A DNA stretch of 63,334 bases from contig JAJEFJ010000072.1 in NCBI GenBank assembly GCA_022820485.1, forward strand, positions 1-63,334, in the 5' to 3' direction. Shown here one piece after another: positions 8,077-17,900 of the stretch; the first letter of the stretch is position 1; every line of letters begins with the position of its first letter. This stretch comes from Candidatus Latescibacterota bacterium (GTDB lineage Bacteria; Latescibacterota; UBA2968; UBA8231). Under the pieces are notes generated by a model. That model saw only the letters and a program-made list of their open reading frames with translations. It ran no database searches and was not told the DNA's origin. Position numbers and translations under genes: made by a program.

Positions 8077-9717
8077 TCACCTTCGTGGCCAGTAAAACGG
8101 AACAGAGAATCCTGCATCACCTGCCGTTCCTTTACCGGGGCAGAGGTCAAAGAGAGCTCTTGCTCCGATGTTTCCAGTATTCCCATTGAAAGCCAGATAG
8201 TCTCTGACATGTTCTCCGTCCAAAGCTCGCTGAACAAGCTGCTGATTCGACCCCGGAGAATCGTGTTCTAAGAATTCTCTATTCGCAGTTTCCAAATCGT
8301 TACGCAATGCTCTTGTCGTCGCTCGGTTCTGTAAGGCATGAATATAATTCTCGTCGGCAGCAATCGCTTCGCTGTAATGATCGAGGGCCTCTTGGTAATT
8401 ACCTCGTCTTGCCTCAGCATTACCAAGATTGTAGTGGGCATCACGAAAATCGTTCTTTAGTAAAATAGCCTGCTTGTAAGAAGAGATAGCTTCGTCCCAA
8501 CGTTGAGTTTTAGCGAGAACATTCGCTAGATTGAAGTACACACTTTCTATATCTATGTTCCAAATAAGACTCTCCACATCGTCAAGTTTTTCTTTAATGC
8601 ACATCCGGTAATCCTCGATCGCTGCATCGAAGTTCCGTAACTGCGCTTGGGTGTTTCCGCGATTGAATAATACGGCCGGTTCAATAAGCATATCCTCCGG
8701 TCTGAGCTCCTGTGGAAGTTTATCGATAGATATATCATAATCCTTAATCGCTTCCTCGTACTGTCCCAAGGCAGCCTTGGCCTGTCCCAAGGTAGCCTTG
8801 GCATACGCCCGGCTGAAGTATAACTGAGATCGTTCGGATTCGAGATAAATCGCCTGATCAAAACTCTGTATAGATGCATCGAAGTTCCCTTTATTGAACT
8901 CATGTGTCCCACGGCAAATGTAATCCTCAGAAGTGTCAATACCTGTAAGTGGTGATTTGCGGCTGTTTGCGTCAGCGAAGCCATAGATATCCTTAAAGAG
9001 AGTCTCCCTAGTGATGCCATGCTGAGAACACAATGCTTCAAGAATATCCATCTTGTTTGCTGCGGGAATCACTACAGACTGTGCAGTCTTTTCCGGGAAA
9101 ACCATATGACCGAATATGAACAGACTGTGTTGACGCAGCATACGCGGCGCGACATCCTCGACCATTGGCGGATCCCAATGCCAAGACATGGAATTTCGGG
9201 GAGGAGTTCCAGAGGTAAGGAAGACCTCACCAAGGTTATCTTTACCCTGAGCGTCCTGCTGGGTCAGTTCCCGAAACGTAGCTATGTCATTGGTGTTGAC
9301 TGAAAAAATCTTTCCGTCCGTTTCCTTGCATTTCATAGTTCGTGGTTGACAGGCAAACCATAGTGCGGTTAACGAACTGCGGGTGAAGTCCAAGAGACAC
9401 GTTGCTGCGCCGAGGTGCTGAAGTTTGGCAAGAATTTCAAAATCTCCAAGCTCTCTGCCTCGATCTTTATCAAAACCTTCGTGCCTAGCTCTCTTAATGA
9501 GATTCAGCCTATGGTATTGAACGAACCTTTGTTGGGCCTCTTTTTTTGACTGTGAAGCATACCTCTTTCTCAGTCGTAGAGATGCACCACACTCTAAAGA
9601 CCATGTCGCGTCTTCTTGGCCTCGGAATGCGTAGTGGCCAGTTGGCACCACTGTTTCTCCGACCCATTCAAGATATTGTTTGACAGTTGTGACAATCCTG
9701 CTGTTTTCGTCACCCAT
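8077..9717 (-). CDS. FRG-domain protein with TPR repeats
   Basis: A 546-aa protein with an N-terminal FRG domain, named for the F/Y-RG motif seen here as YAFRGQEDATWSLE near residue 27, followed by the family's helical core (DFEILAKLQHLGAATCLLDFTRS). From about residue 265 there are TPR units such as YICRGTHEFNKGNFDASIQS and AHYNLGNAEARRGNYQEALD. FRG domains recur in defence islands as presumed effectors, and the TPRs probably recruit a partner. The ATG at 9717 has AGAGGA seven bases upstream; the ATG at 9723 is too close to that site. Base composition looks more AT-rich than the methylase upstream, which suggests separate acquisition. Confidence 0.75.
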   Translation of the reverse strand: MGDENSRIVTTVKQYLEWVGETVVPTGHYAFRGQEDATWSLECGASLRLRKRYASQSKKEAQQRFVQYHRLNLIKRARHEGFDKDRGRELGDFEILAKLQHLGAATCLLDFTRSSLTALWFACQPRTMKCKETDGKIFSVNTNDIATFRELTQQDAQGKDNLGEVFLTSGTPPRNSMSWHWDPPMVEDVAPRMLRQHSLFIFGHMVFPEKTAQSVVIPAANKMDILEALCSQHGITRETLFKDIYGFADANSRKSPLTGIDTSEDYICRGTHEFNKGNFDASIQSFDQAIYLESERSQLYFSRAYAKATLGQAKAALGQYEEAIKDYDISIDKLPQELRPEDMLIEPAVLFNRGNTQAQLRNFDAAIEDYRMCIKEKLDDVESLIWNIDIESVYFNLANVLAKTQRWDEAISSYKQAILLKNDFRDAHYNLGNAEARRGNYQEALDHYSEAIAADENYIHALQNRATTRALRNDLETANREFLEHDSPGSNQQLVQRALDGEHVRDYLAFNGNTGNIGARALFDLCPGKGTAGDAGFSVPFYWPRR

Positions 9718-9795
9718 TCTCATTTCCTCTTACACTGGTGATTCTACATAGTATAGTCGTTTGACGGTACTGCTTTGCCACGGCTAGCGAGGTAG

Positions 9796-12700
9796 TCATA
9801 ACGCTTCTCCAAGTTGAAGCTGACTGGGTGCCTGAACACCACCTCGAGCGGCTACGTGGTTGCTTAGGGCTTCGAGGATGGAGCGTTCGTCGGAGCCGGC
9901 GTCGGCTAGTTCGATGAGGGCTTGGAGGATTTGGTTGAACAGGGCGTTGCGCTGGAGGCCGCGGGTATCGAGGTAGTCATCGACTTTGACTTGGTCGCCA
10001 GCGCGCCAGAGGTGCATGAGTTTGTGGACTTGGTCAATGAGGGGGACGGGGCGTCCACCTGGGGCTTCGAGGCCGAGGTTGCGGCCCTGTCGCCGGTTAT
10101 AGGGTTTGAGCTTGACTTTGGCACCGCCGCTTGTCGCTTCTGCGTCCTCGGGTGGGTTGTCCTCTTCGGGTTCGTCGCTGGAGCCTCCTTTGCCCGCTTG
10201 GGCGAGGAGGTCGTGCTGGTTGACGAGGGCGGAGTCGGAGAGGTTGCACGATAGGGCGTAGAGGATGCAGCCGCCGATGGGGGCCTCTGCCATGCCGAAG
10301 TCGTGGCGATGGAGCAGGTAGTAGGTGGTTACGTCGTCGAGGCCGGTTGCGGCTTCTTGGTCGCCGTCTTGGGTCAGCACGCGGCCGACGACGAAATCGA
10401 CGACCATGCGCCGCACTTCGCGCAGGAACTCCGAGACGGACATTAGTTGGTTGGGGTCGTTGGCCTTCTTGACTACGGGGTGCTTGCTGAAGGCTTCGAG
10501 GGCCGGGCCGGTTGCGGCCCATACGAAGTCGGGGCCACGGATGCCGGCGTCCCAGAAGTCGCGGAGTTGCTGGGTGATGTTGTCGCGCATTTCGTTGAGA
10601 ACGGTGGTGTCCCAGCCGGGGCGAGCGGGGGGGCGCTTTTTGCAGACGATCCAGACCGAAGATGACAAAGCGGCGGAGGCCATCGCGCGAGTTCTGGTGC
10701 CCATTTCTGTCTGGATGGGCCAGGAGCCGTCCACGACGAAACCGGCCCGAATTAGAGCAGCTACCAACGTCTCCCAAGCATCGGGATGCTTGTTGGCGAA
10801 CACGACCACGAGGCGTCCGTCTGGTTGTAACGCAGTATGACAAGAGTGAAATGAACGGGCCATGCCGTCTTCATAGTTTTGCTTGGACCGTTCTTTGTCG
10901 CCACCAAATCTGCTGGCGTCGTCTATGAGTTCGCCGTCGTCGGTGCCATGATCCCATTTGGGGCCAAGGGCATCGGAGAAGACCGATTCGACCTCAAAGG
11001 ACAGCCCCGAGACCGAGCGTCTCAACCAGATATAAAAAAAATCCATCAGGTCGGAATAGGGGATCGCATCATAGTAAGGAGGATCGGTTAAGATCAGATC
11101 GACACTATCGACCGGACAGGAGATTGCCGACCCCAAAACGCTCTCTCCACTTCGTGCTGAATCGACACTTTCTTGCAGATGTTCACATACCTTAGAAACC
11201 CAATCGAGTGCGCCGAGGAAGTTGCCAGAAGAATCTGATAACGGATTGAGTTCGGTATAATCCCAGACGATAGGCAAAGCAAATCGCCCAAAGGTATTTC
11301 TAATTACTTCTCTTCCGTTGTGCCAAGAGCAGATAGCGCTGGAGTAGTCGGCCAGCCGATCATTCACGAGTGCGAGATTTGCAATCAGCGCTTCGCGCCA
11401 ACTCTCCGGCCAACCATCGAGTTCTTGCATCAGTCTCCGAAGGGTCAAAACGAACCCCCCAAGCGCTAATAGCTGTCGATCCGTAAACAGCTTGCGCCAA
11501 TTGTCGAAGCCGTATAGCGGTACGCGGAAGCCGAGGGCATCTTCGCTCGCCAAGGGTTCCTCCGGCAATCCAAACGGGATGTCCGCATACAGCGTCTGAA
11601 GCTGTTCCTCGGTCACTTCTGCCACCGCCCGCTCATGGTCCGTCGGCAAGCGGTATTCCTTACCCTTGCCCTTTGGCCCATCCACCACCACAGCCGTCAT
11701 CACCGCGCCCAATCGCCCAGCGCGTCCTTCAAAACGGATATCCTCCATGGTCGTGATCGCACCGCAGCACGGGCAGGTTGCGCCGGTGCGCGACATGGTG
11801 CCTGCTCCGATGCGCTTGTCGTGCTCCCGCCGCTGCGCCGCGTTGCCGCCGTTGTGCGGCACGTCGCTCTGCACGCCGAAGACAACGCCGGTCTGGTCGT
11901 CCTTCGGCTCCATCGTCAGCAGCACGCGCTTGCGATCCTTCTTGCACAACCAGCGCGTCTTGAGCAGCGGCAGCGTGGCGCGGCACTGTTTACAGGTCAC
12001 AGTCCGCGCCCAGAGATAGGCCACCGTTGGCTTGGCGATCCAGCGCGGATTGAGTGGGTTCTTGAGATAGGCGGCGTCGAACTCGGCGTTGAGCGGATCG
12101 ACCTGCGGAACTCCCTCATCATCAACCTCTAAGAGCCGCATGGGACGCGGCTCATACTCCACGTCTGGCTTCAGCGGCTCGAACTCAGCATAAGTCGGAT
12201 AGTACGCAGCCAACTCCGTGCGCGCCTTAGCCAGCACCCACCGGCCCCAAGCCCGCACGTGCCAAGCGAGATCCGCCTCAAGTATGGGATCGTCCTGTTG
12301 CAAGAGATCGAGTTGGATATCGCCGCCATCGCCGTGGCCGAGCCGCTCCAAGAAGGTCCGCAAGCTGGCCCCCTTAAACCCCTTCGCCTTCAGGAACGCC
12401 TCCATGAATTCGCCGTCCTCCAGCGCGAATTCGGGTAGCGGGCGGGTCTGACCGGCGAGCTTCTGCGGATATTCGAGGGTACACTTGAGGATGAACCAAG
12501 CCACCGGATTGATGTCCATAGCGGTCACGTCGCAGCCGAGGCGCATGGCTTCGAGCGGAATGGCACCGCCCCCGGCGAATGGGTCCAGCACCTTGGGTGC
12601 CCGCCCGCCGTACGCCTTGCGAATCTCGTCGCGGAACCACGCAAGATCGGGGTCATTCTCGCGCCCCCAATGAAGAATGCCGCCGACCGTCTCCTCCTTC

Positions 12701-12981
12701 ACCTTCTCAACCACACGCCCACCCACCTTCTTGCGCTCGATCTTCTCGACGACGCGACCGGCCATGCGCTCTAAAATCTCCTGCCGTTGCTTGGGATCGC
12801 CGGGATCGGCAAGCAACGTCGCAATCAGCGCCGCCCGCGACGCGGCCAGCGGTCGCCGCGCCGGCCAGATGTACAGCGTAGATATGTGGCCATGGCGCAC
12901 GTTCTTCTCGTGGACAGAGTCGAGGGAGACCTGCTTCAGGGGGAAGGCGACTTCGATTAGGCGTTTGTCGTTGGGGGTCAT
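9796..12981 (-). CDS. DUF1156 adenine-specific DNA methyltransferase with Zn-ribbon
   Basis: A 1061-aa COG1743-type enzyme. The DUF1156 N-terminus (RLIEVAFPLKQVSLDSVHEK) leads into motif I LDPFAGGGAIPLEAM at about residues 132-146. Zinc-ribbon cysteines (TCKQCRATLP and TCPCCGAIT) come next, and the catalytic motif IV LTDPPYYDAIPYSDLMDFF marks it as an N6-adenine or N4-cytosine methylase, most likely adenine. Its ATG overlaps the TOPRIM-like gene as ATGA. With the DUF499 ATPase and the DUF3883 helicase it forms the island backbone, where it would mark self DNA. Its first 35 bases are repeated in divergent form at 14878-14912, a sign that a module was inserted at its start. Confidence 0.92.
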   Translation of the reverse strand: MTPNDKRLIEVAFPLKQVSLDSVHEKNVRHGHISTLYIWPARRPLAASRAALIATLLADPGDPKQRQEILERMAGRVVEKIERKKVGGRVVEKVKEETVGGILHWGRENDPDLAWFRDEIRKAYGGRAPKVLDPFAGGGAIPLEAMRLGCDVTAMDINPVAWFILKCTLEYPQKLAGQTRPLPEFALEDGEFMEAFLKAKGFKGASLRTFLERLGHGDGGDIQLDLLQQDDPILEADLAWHVRAWGRWVLAKARTELAAYYPTYAEFEPLKPDVEYEPRPMRLLEVDDEGVPQVDPLNAEFDAAYLKNPLNPRWIAKPTVAYLWARTVTCKQCRATLPLLKTRWLCKKDRKRVLLTMEPKDDQTGVVFGVQSDVPHNGGNAAQRREHDKRIGAGTMSRTGATCPCCGAITTMEDIRFEGRAGRLGAVMTAVVVDGPKGKGKEYRLPTDHERAVAEVTEEQLQTLYADIPFGLPEEPLASEDALGFRVPLYGFDNWRKLFTDRQLLALGGFVLTLRRLMQELDGWPESWREALIANLALVNDRLADYSSAICSWHNGREVIRNTFGRFALPIVWDYTELNPLSDSSGNFLGALDWVSKVCEHLQESVDSARSGESVLGSAISCPVDSVDLILTDPPYYDAIPYSDLMDFFYIWLRRSVSGLSFEVESVFSDALGPKWDHGTDDGELIDDASRFGGDKERSKQNYEDGMARSFHSCHTALQPDGRLVVVFANKHPDAWETLVAALIRAGFVVDGSWPIQTEMGTRTRAMASAALSSSVWIVCKKRPPARPGWDTTVLNEMRDNITQQLRDFWDAGIRGPDFVWAATGPALEAFSKHPVVKKANDPNQLMSVSEFLREVRRMVVDFVVGRVLTQDGDQEAATGLDDVTTYYLLHRHDFGMAEAPIGGCILYALSCNLSDSALVNQHDLLAQAGKGGSSDEPEEDNPPEDAEATSGGAKVKLKPYNRRQGRNLGLEAPGGRPVPLIDQVHKLMHLWRAGDQVKVDDYLDTRGLQRNALFNQILQALIELADAGSDERSILEALSNHVAARGGVQAPSQLQLGEAL
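12947..12981. repeat. 35-bp near-direct repeat, copy A (methylase start)
   Basis: These bases are the first 11-12 codons of the DUF1156 methylase. They match 14878-14912 at 30 of 35 positions in the same orientation. The 1.9 kb between the copies holds exactly the second ABC-ATPase/TOPRIM pair. Confidence 0.7.
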
Positions 12982-13559
12982 GGTTGCCAGCCTTGAAACG
13001 TATTGCGGAGATCCGCCACAAAGCGCCTGAAAGACCTATCCACTCGTGCGGCGCGGTTGATATTTATCTGCTCTACAATGTCTTCCGCATATTCGATACC
13101 GCCAAGTCTAGGTATTGTTCCAGTGGCATAAATGGCCTCAATCAGCCGCTGTTTATAACGCCCACGATCGCATTTCTGATCGGGTGCGTCGCAACCCTTA
13201 CCGAACACAGCCTTGAAGGCCGCGCCATCAAGCAGCAGCCAACGCTCAATATGCGGATCGGGAATGGCAAGGATCATCGGCGCAAGGTCATCTCGGACGG
13301 TGACCTCCCGTGCACGTTCGTTCAATCCTTTGCAATTGGCGTCGGTAGTAACGACGATCAAGTCGGGCCAAGGACTACCCTGCTGCTTCAGATCCCGCAT
13401 GTAGTCATTAAGCTCCGTGATGACTTTGCCGTGGCCGCCGACTGCGACGCGCCAGTCCAGCCTTATAGCGGTATTGCATTCCACGGAGATCCGCCGCACG
13501 AGAGCACCGATGATTTGCTGATGCGCGTAGTCCTCGACGAAGAGCGCAATCTCACGCAT
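12978..13559 (-). CDS. TOPRIM/DUF4276-like partner of an ABC-type ATPase (second pair)
   Basis: A 193-aa protein with TOPRIM-like acidic residues: E in ALFVEDYAHQQII near the start, DxD-like spacing in LIVVTTDANCKG at about residue 70, and a third element IPDPHIERWLLLD near 100. Its overall plan parallels the 190-aa protein at 5715-6287 (E, DxD, then E-x-W), but the sequences are far apart. It overlaps the upstream ATPase by 8 nt and the methylase ATG by 4 nt, so all three are probably translated together. It is presumably the nuclease or effector half of an OLD/PARIS-like pair; function is inferred. Confidence 0.6.
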   Translation of the reverse strand: MREIALFVEDYAHQQIIGALVRRISVECNTAIRLDWRVAVGGHGKVITELNDYMRDLKQQGSPWPDLIVVTTDANCKGLNERAREVTVRDDLAPMILAIPDPHIERWLLLDGAAFKAVFGKGCDAPDQKCDRGRYKQRLIEAIYATGTIPRLGGIEYAEDIVEQININRAARVDRSFRRFVADLRNTFQGWQP

Positions 13560-14862
13560 CGAAGTCCCCTCTCAGAATGCGCTCGGATACGGGGAGCGCC
13601 TCCTGTTGCTCCGAGAATGCCTGATCGATATCACTGCGCCGTCCCAATGGTCCCCAAGTAGAAAACGGCTCAATTCGCGTCTTGCGGTCGATCCGGTTCG
13701 TCACAAACAGGGAACTGTCCGCGAGCAGATCGGGCAGGATCGGCGAGTGCGTGGTGACGATGTACTGAGTCTGTTGCAGGGTATCCTGTGTTTTCAGCAA
13801 TTCCGCGATCAACTGGATGCGGCGCGGGTGAACGCCGTTCTCTGGTTCCTCGAACCCGACCAATGCCGGGGCTTCGTCAACGCCGGTCAAAGCCAGAAGC
13901 CCGAGCATCCGCAGCGTACCTTCGGAGAGTACGCGAGCCGGTATCGCAACGCCGCCTTCTTTGAGGCGAAGTTCGACCTCGCCGAGGTCGCTCACCTCCA
14001 CCTCAATGCCGTCAATGTTCGGCATCAGCGCATGTAACGCCTTCTCGACCCCCCTGAACTGTCTTTCATCGGTTGCCTTCATGGTGTTGAGGAAGGCGGC
14101 GAGTTCTTCACCCATCAAGCCGATATGGCGCACTTCCTTTACTGGATTGGCGGCGCGCATGCGTTCGCGTGGCTCAAAGTAGAAGAACAGCCAGCTCTCC
14201 AACTCGCGCCGCGCCGCCGCCAAGTGGGGATAGTGCGGCGGATAATGTGGCATGGAGAGGATGCTGTGATCCAGATAGCGGTCATAATAGGTAGGGTGCG
14301 CCTGTCCTTCGTGCCGCAGGTGGATTCTTTCGTCTTGCCGTTCGAGAAAGGGCTTGCGTTTACCCGTAGGCTCGCCCTTGCTGTTCAGGGCAGCCAAGTA
14401 TTCATCGGCCACGCGCAGGAGACCCGATCTGGGCAGCATCTCCACCTCGATGCGGTAGCGCAAGTCACGTTCGCGGACGCGGGCGGGGAGCTTGCTTCTC
14501 TCTTTAGACTCGCCCTCGCCGTGCGGACGACGCATTTCTAGTATCTGGCGATTGACGGCCTCAACGACCGCGTCCGACAAGCTCAGGTCAGCTTCAATTG
14601 AGAACGATAGCCGCTCCTGTTCGAGCAGCCCCTTGATGCCTTTTTGCCCGATGGTAAAGGATTCGAGCGGCTTGCCGCGATAGGGTGGATCAAAAGCCTC
14701 TTTGAGCGTCCGGCTCGTCCCCAGCTTCGACAGCAGTTGCAAAGCATCGAGCAAATTGCTCTTACCAGCGGCATTCGGCCCGAACAGAACCACAAGCTGG
14801 GTTAGACACACTTCGACGTCTTCAAGAGACTTGTACCCTTGGATGTGTATGCGCTTCAGCAT
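13552..14862 (-). CDS. ABC/SMC-type ATPase (AAA_21-like), second defence pair
   Basis: A 436-aa OLD-like ATPase. Walker A is FGPNAAGKSNLLDAL at about residues 28-42, the signature is LSEGTLRMLGLLAL, Walker B is LVGFEEPENGVHP and the H-loop is VTTHSPIL. AGGAG lies eight bases before the ATG. It is only distantly similar to the ATPase at 6284-7555, so this looks like an independent acquisition rather than a local duplication. Together with the overlapping TOPRIM-like gene it forms a cassette set between two near-copies of the methylase 5' end. Confidence 0.8.
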   Translation of the reverse strand: MLKRIHIQGYKSLEDVEVCLTQLVVLFGPNAAGKSNLLDALQLLSKLGTSRTLKEAFDPPYRGKPLESFTIGQKGIKGLLEQERLSFSIEADLSLSDAVVEAVNRQILEMRRPHGEGESKERSKLPARVRERDLRYRIEVEMLPRSGLLRVADEYLAALNSKGEPTGKRKPFLERQDERIHLRHEGQAHPTYYDRYLDHSILSMPHYPPHYPHLAAARRELESWLFFYFEPRERMRAANPVKEVRHIGLMGEELAAFLNTMKATDERQFRGVEKALHALMPNIDGIEVEVSDLGEVELRLKEGGVAIPARVLSEGTLRMLGLLALTGVDEAPALVGFEEPENGVHPRRIQLIAELLKTQDTLQQTQYIVTTHSPILPDLLADSSLFVTNRIDRKTRIEPFSTWGPLGRRSDIDQAFSEQQEALPVSERILRGDFDA

Positions 14863-14873
14863 GTTGGCGTCTC

Positions 14874-14936
14874 CTATGCGACTTCGATAAGGCGTTTGGC
14901 GTTGGGAGCCAGAGTACGGTCTTCATACCGTGTTGC
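14874..14936 (-). pseudogene. 5' stub of a DUF1156-type methylase gene (insertion seam)
   Basis: In the 73-bp gap between the STAND gene and the ATPase, one frame reads RTLAPNAKRLIEVA and then TAG. This matches the first residues of the methylase downstream (TPNDKRLIEVA). The DNA at 14878-14912 matches 12947-12981 at 30 of 35 positions. It looks like the remaining start of an older or second methylase gene whose body was displaced when the ATPase/TOPRIM cassette came in. Confidence 0.6.
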
Positions 14937-17900
14937 TAGCTGAGCGTTCGCCGCTGTACTGCAAACTCAGCATCGTGGATCAACTCTTTCACTCTATTTT
15001 CACTCATGCCTTCATAGGTTCTCAGTAGGCTTAGGTCTTTGCGTACCCCTCTACGCGCAATAGCCGAAGCTACAATTTCTAACGCCTCAAGCGACTGCCG
15101 ATCGTCAAGCCACGCTATTAGAGCTGCAAGAATCTCACTCCAAGAAACACCGGTCTTCAGACTTTGGTCAATCCAGGGACCGATCCAATACTGCCGCTTT
15201 TTCTCAACCATACTATCGAGTTCCTTAATGGCACAGTCGAGGTTCCATATTCGTTGCGCGAACGGTGGCTTTAACCGACTATCCAAGAGTTTCTTACGTG
15301 TAGCGAACCAACCACGATGATTGCACTCCTCCCAAAGTATCAAGATGTCCATGTCAAACAGCAGGTCCAAGTAAGGGGTGAGAGCGAGCACTTGATTCTC
15401 TCGATTAAGGCCCGGGTGGCCTTCTGTCCGTAATCTCATACCCCAAAGCATCATAAGTCTGACTGGCTTTGGACAGTCTCTGTGTGCAGCGGATGCGACC
15501 TTCAGAAGGGGATTTGTCGCAACGTAAAGCGCCGCTTGAAAAAAGTAGGCTGAGAAGCAGAGATGATTCCAGTGTTTGAGGAGAAGCCGTTCGGCATCCT
15601 CAGTCGGTAATCGTATGATGAGGTCACTCGTAATCCGGTCAGCGGCACAGTGTTCGAACCAAACCCGCTTTGCTTGCTCACCCCGATTGACCAAGAATCT
15701 ATCTAACTCGTCCGTCAATTCCGGTGTCCATAGGTAGCGACCAAACCGCCACCAATAGTCGTTATCGTTTGTTCGCAGCTTGTCAATCATAGCCGGGATT
15801 GCTTGCCGGTCCCCGCAGACTAGCCGCTGTGCGAAGATGCGCCCGGCAAGCTCATCTGGTACTGAGACTGTTCGGAGTACGTTCAGGTCATCATCTCGTT
15901 TGGTTGCCGCCCATAACGAGAATGCCTCAGTCCTAAGAAATTTGTCGTTCTCATCATCTAGCCAAAGTCGAAGGAGAAATTCACGCGACTCATCCGACAT
16001 AGGACGCCCCTCTTCCTGAGCGCGTCGCCATTCATCTTCTGTCTTGAACGTAAAATAAGAAAACGACTCGGTTCCTTCTATTTGCCGACGAACCGCGGCC
16101 AGCTCCTGTACCACGAACTCCAATGCCTTTGGATGATCTATACCATTCAGCATAACGGTGATTGGCCACTTCAGATTGTCATGAGTCGCACGCTGAACAA
16201 AGTAGTCGATCGCTGTATGGGGTGGCCATCTACGGAAGGCGAAGCGAAGCTCGTAGGCTGCTAGATCCTCTCGGGGCGAGGATTCACCTTCACTTTTGGG
16301 TTCGTCTGGTAACGCCGCCCAAGCGTCACAGACCGGCCCAAGAAAACGTGCTGGCTCATTTCCGCAGCACTGTCCGAAAGCCCACAGATATTCGGCAAGA
16401 TGATTAAGTTTCTCATCGTCGATGTTCCAACAGGTTTCTATAGCGTGAGCCAGACTTGGATCACCGATATGACCAGCCAGCCGCAAGGCTCCGAATCTTA
16501 TCGAACCGTTCAGGTCATCCCGTCTAAGCAAGTCGTCAAGATCTCTGCTCAGTTTGGTACCGTGCCGAAGCTTTGCGTGTTCTATCTGGACGTCCCGCCA
16601 CGAATCACTAATACCCGGTCCCAACGTCACACATAATTCAATTCCACCGCTAGTGTCCCCGTTGCGCAGACGGGCTAGTTGGGTGCTGAACGTTCGATCT
16701 GGAAACTTCCTGACGATCAAAGGGATGTGGTGAGAGTCCGTTTCCGCCAACATGGCTAACGCCTCCAATCGCAGGCAGAGATTGGAGCGGTTGTGCATAG
16801 CTGGATTGTCGAGCCAGCTATCAATCGCCTGAAGTATAGCATTGTATGAGGACTGGGTTGTGTCTCCGAAAAGACGTAGCGCGTGGAATAACGCAAGAGG
16901 GTTGGCCTTGGCAACACGACGCAGGAAGCTAGATCCCAGTGAACTTGAAAATAAAACAGCCCCTATCACTTCGGCATAGTAGGGTTCCGCAACGATACAA
17001 GTTGGCAAGGCATTTCTGCGCTCAAGCTCCACCACAGCATCGGCGAGAATCCAATCTCTCACCCGATCATGGCGAAACACGAGCCGTTGATTCACAGTTG
17101 AATCCGTGAGACGGATCAGTTCGCCGTCGTATGCAATGCGGCTAATCAAATGTGACGGTTCGCCTTGAACATCCTCCCAATCACTGACATTAATCCAGTG
17201 TGGGTCAATTTGCCGATGAACGAGCATCCCTTCCGCGAGCACGCGTAATGCCTTGCGGTATTCGGCTGATGGATGGTCTTTAGCCGCTGCCGCAGTCCGA
17301 GATAGCGAGGCGTCGACGAATTGGCCGATTACTTGGCTTGGGTCAGGAGTATTGTCGAAGTCGTAGAGAGCGATGAGGAGAGGATCGTGGCCGAGAGACT
17401 CAGATATCGACAATGCGCTCAACGGACTGAGTTCGTTATCAACCAGCCGTGCTCGTGCGAGAACTGCATCTCGGCCCTCGTTCTCGCTGAAACTGCCAGC
17501 GGATACAAGGAGCGGTTCGATGCTCTTCCGGGCTTGATCTCCCAGCAAAGCAAGCGTTTCTGGCCACAAGGGGCATAAGAGATGCCATTTAGTCTCCCAA
17601 CTACTCTTGTCTTCTGTCTCTGACTTCTTGTCTTTTGTATCTGCCTGTGTGTGGCTCCACCTAGCAATTTTTTCCGCTAAAAACTGCGTTCGGTCCGCTC
17701 TATTGATGTCCTCGACGACCAGCAGCAACGGACGTTCGGGAGAACAAATGGATAAAGCTGTCTCCTCATCAGATGCCAGAGCGGGGTAGAGTTGGCGTAG
17801 TGTGTTAGCGATTGCCTGATCAAGTGTCATTGCCTCAGCAACGACATCGTGCGACAGGACTAGTCCGAATCCTCCCGCTTGCACATGCGAGACAAGCCTT

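Noticed and set aside
9724..9795. A 29-codon frame starting inside the methylase stop (MTTSLAVAKQYRQ)
   Set aside because: It has no recognisable similarity and overlaps the ribosome site of the FRG gene.
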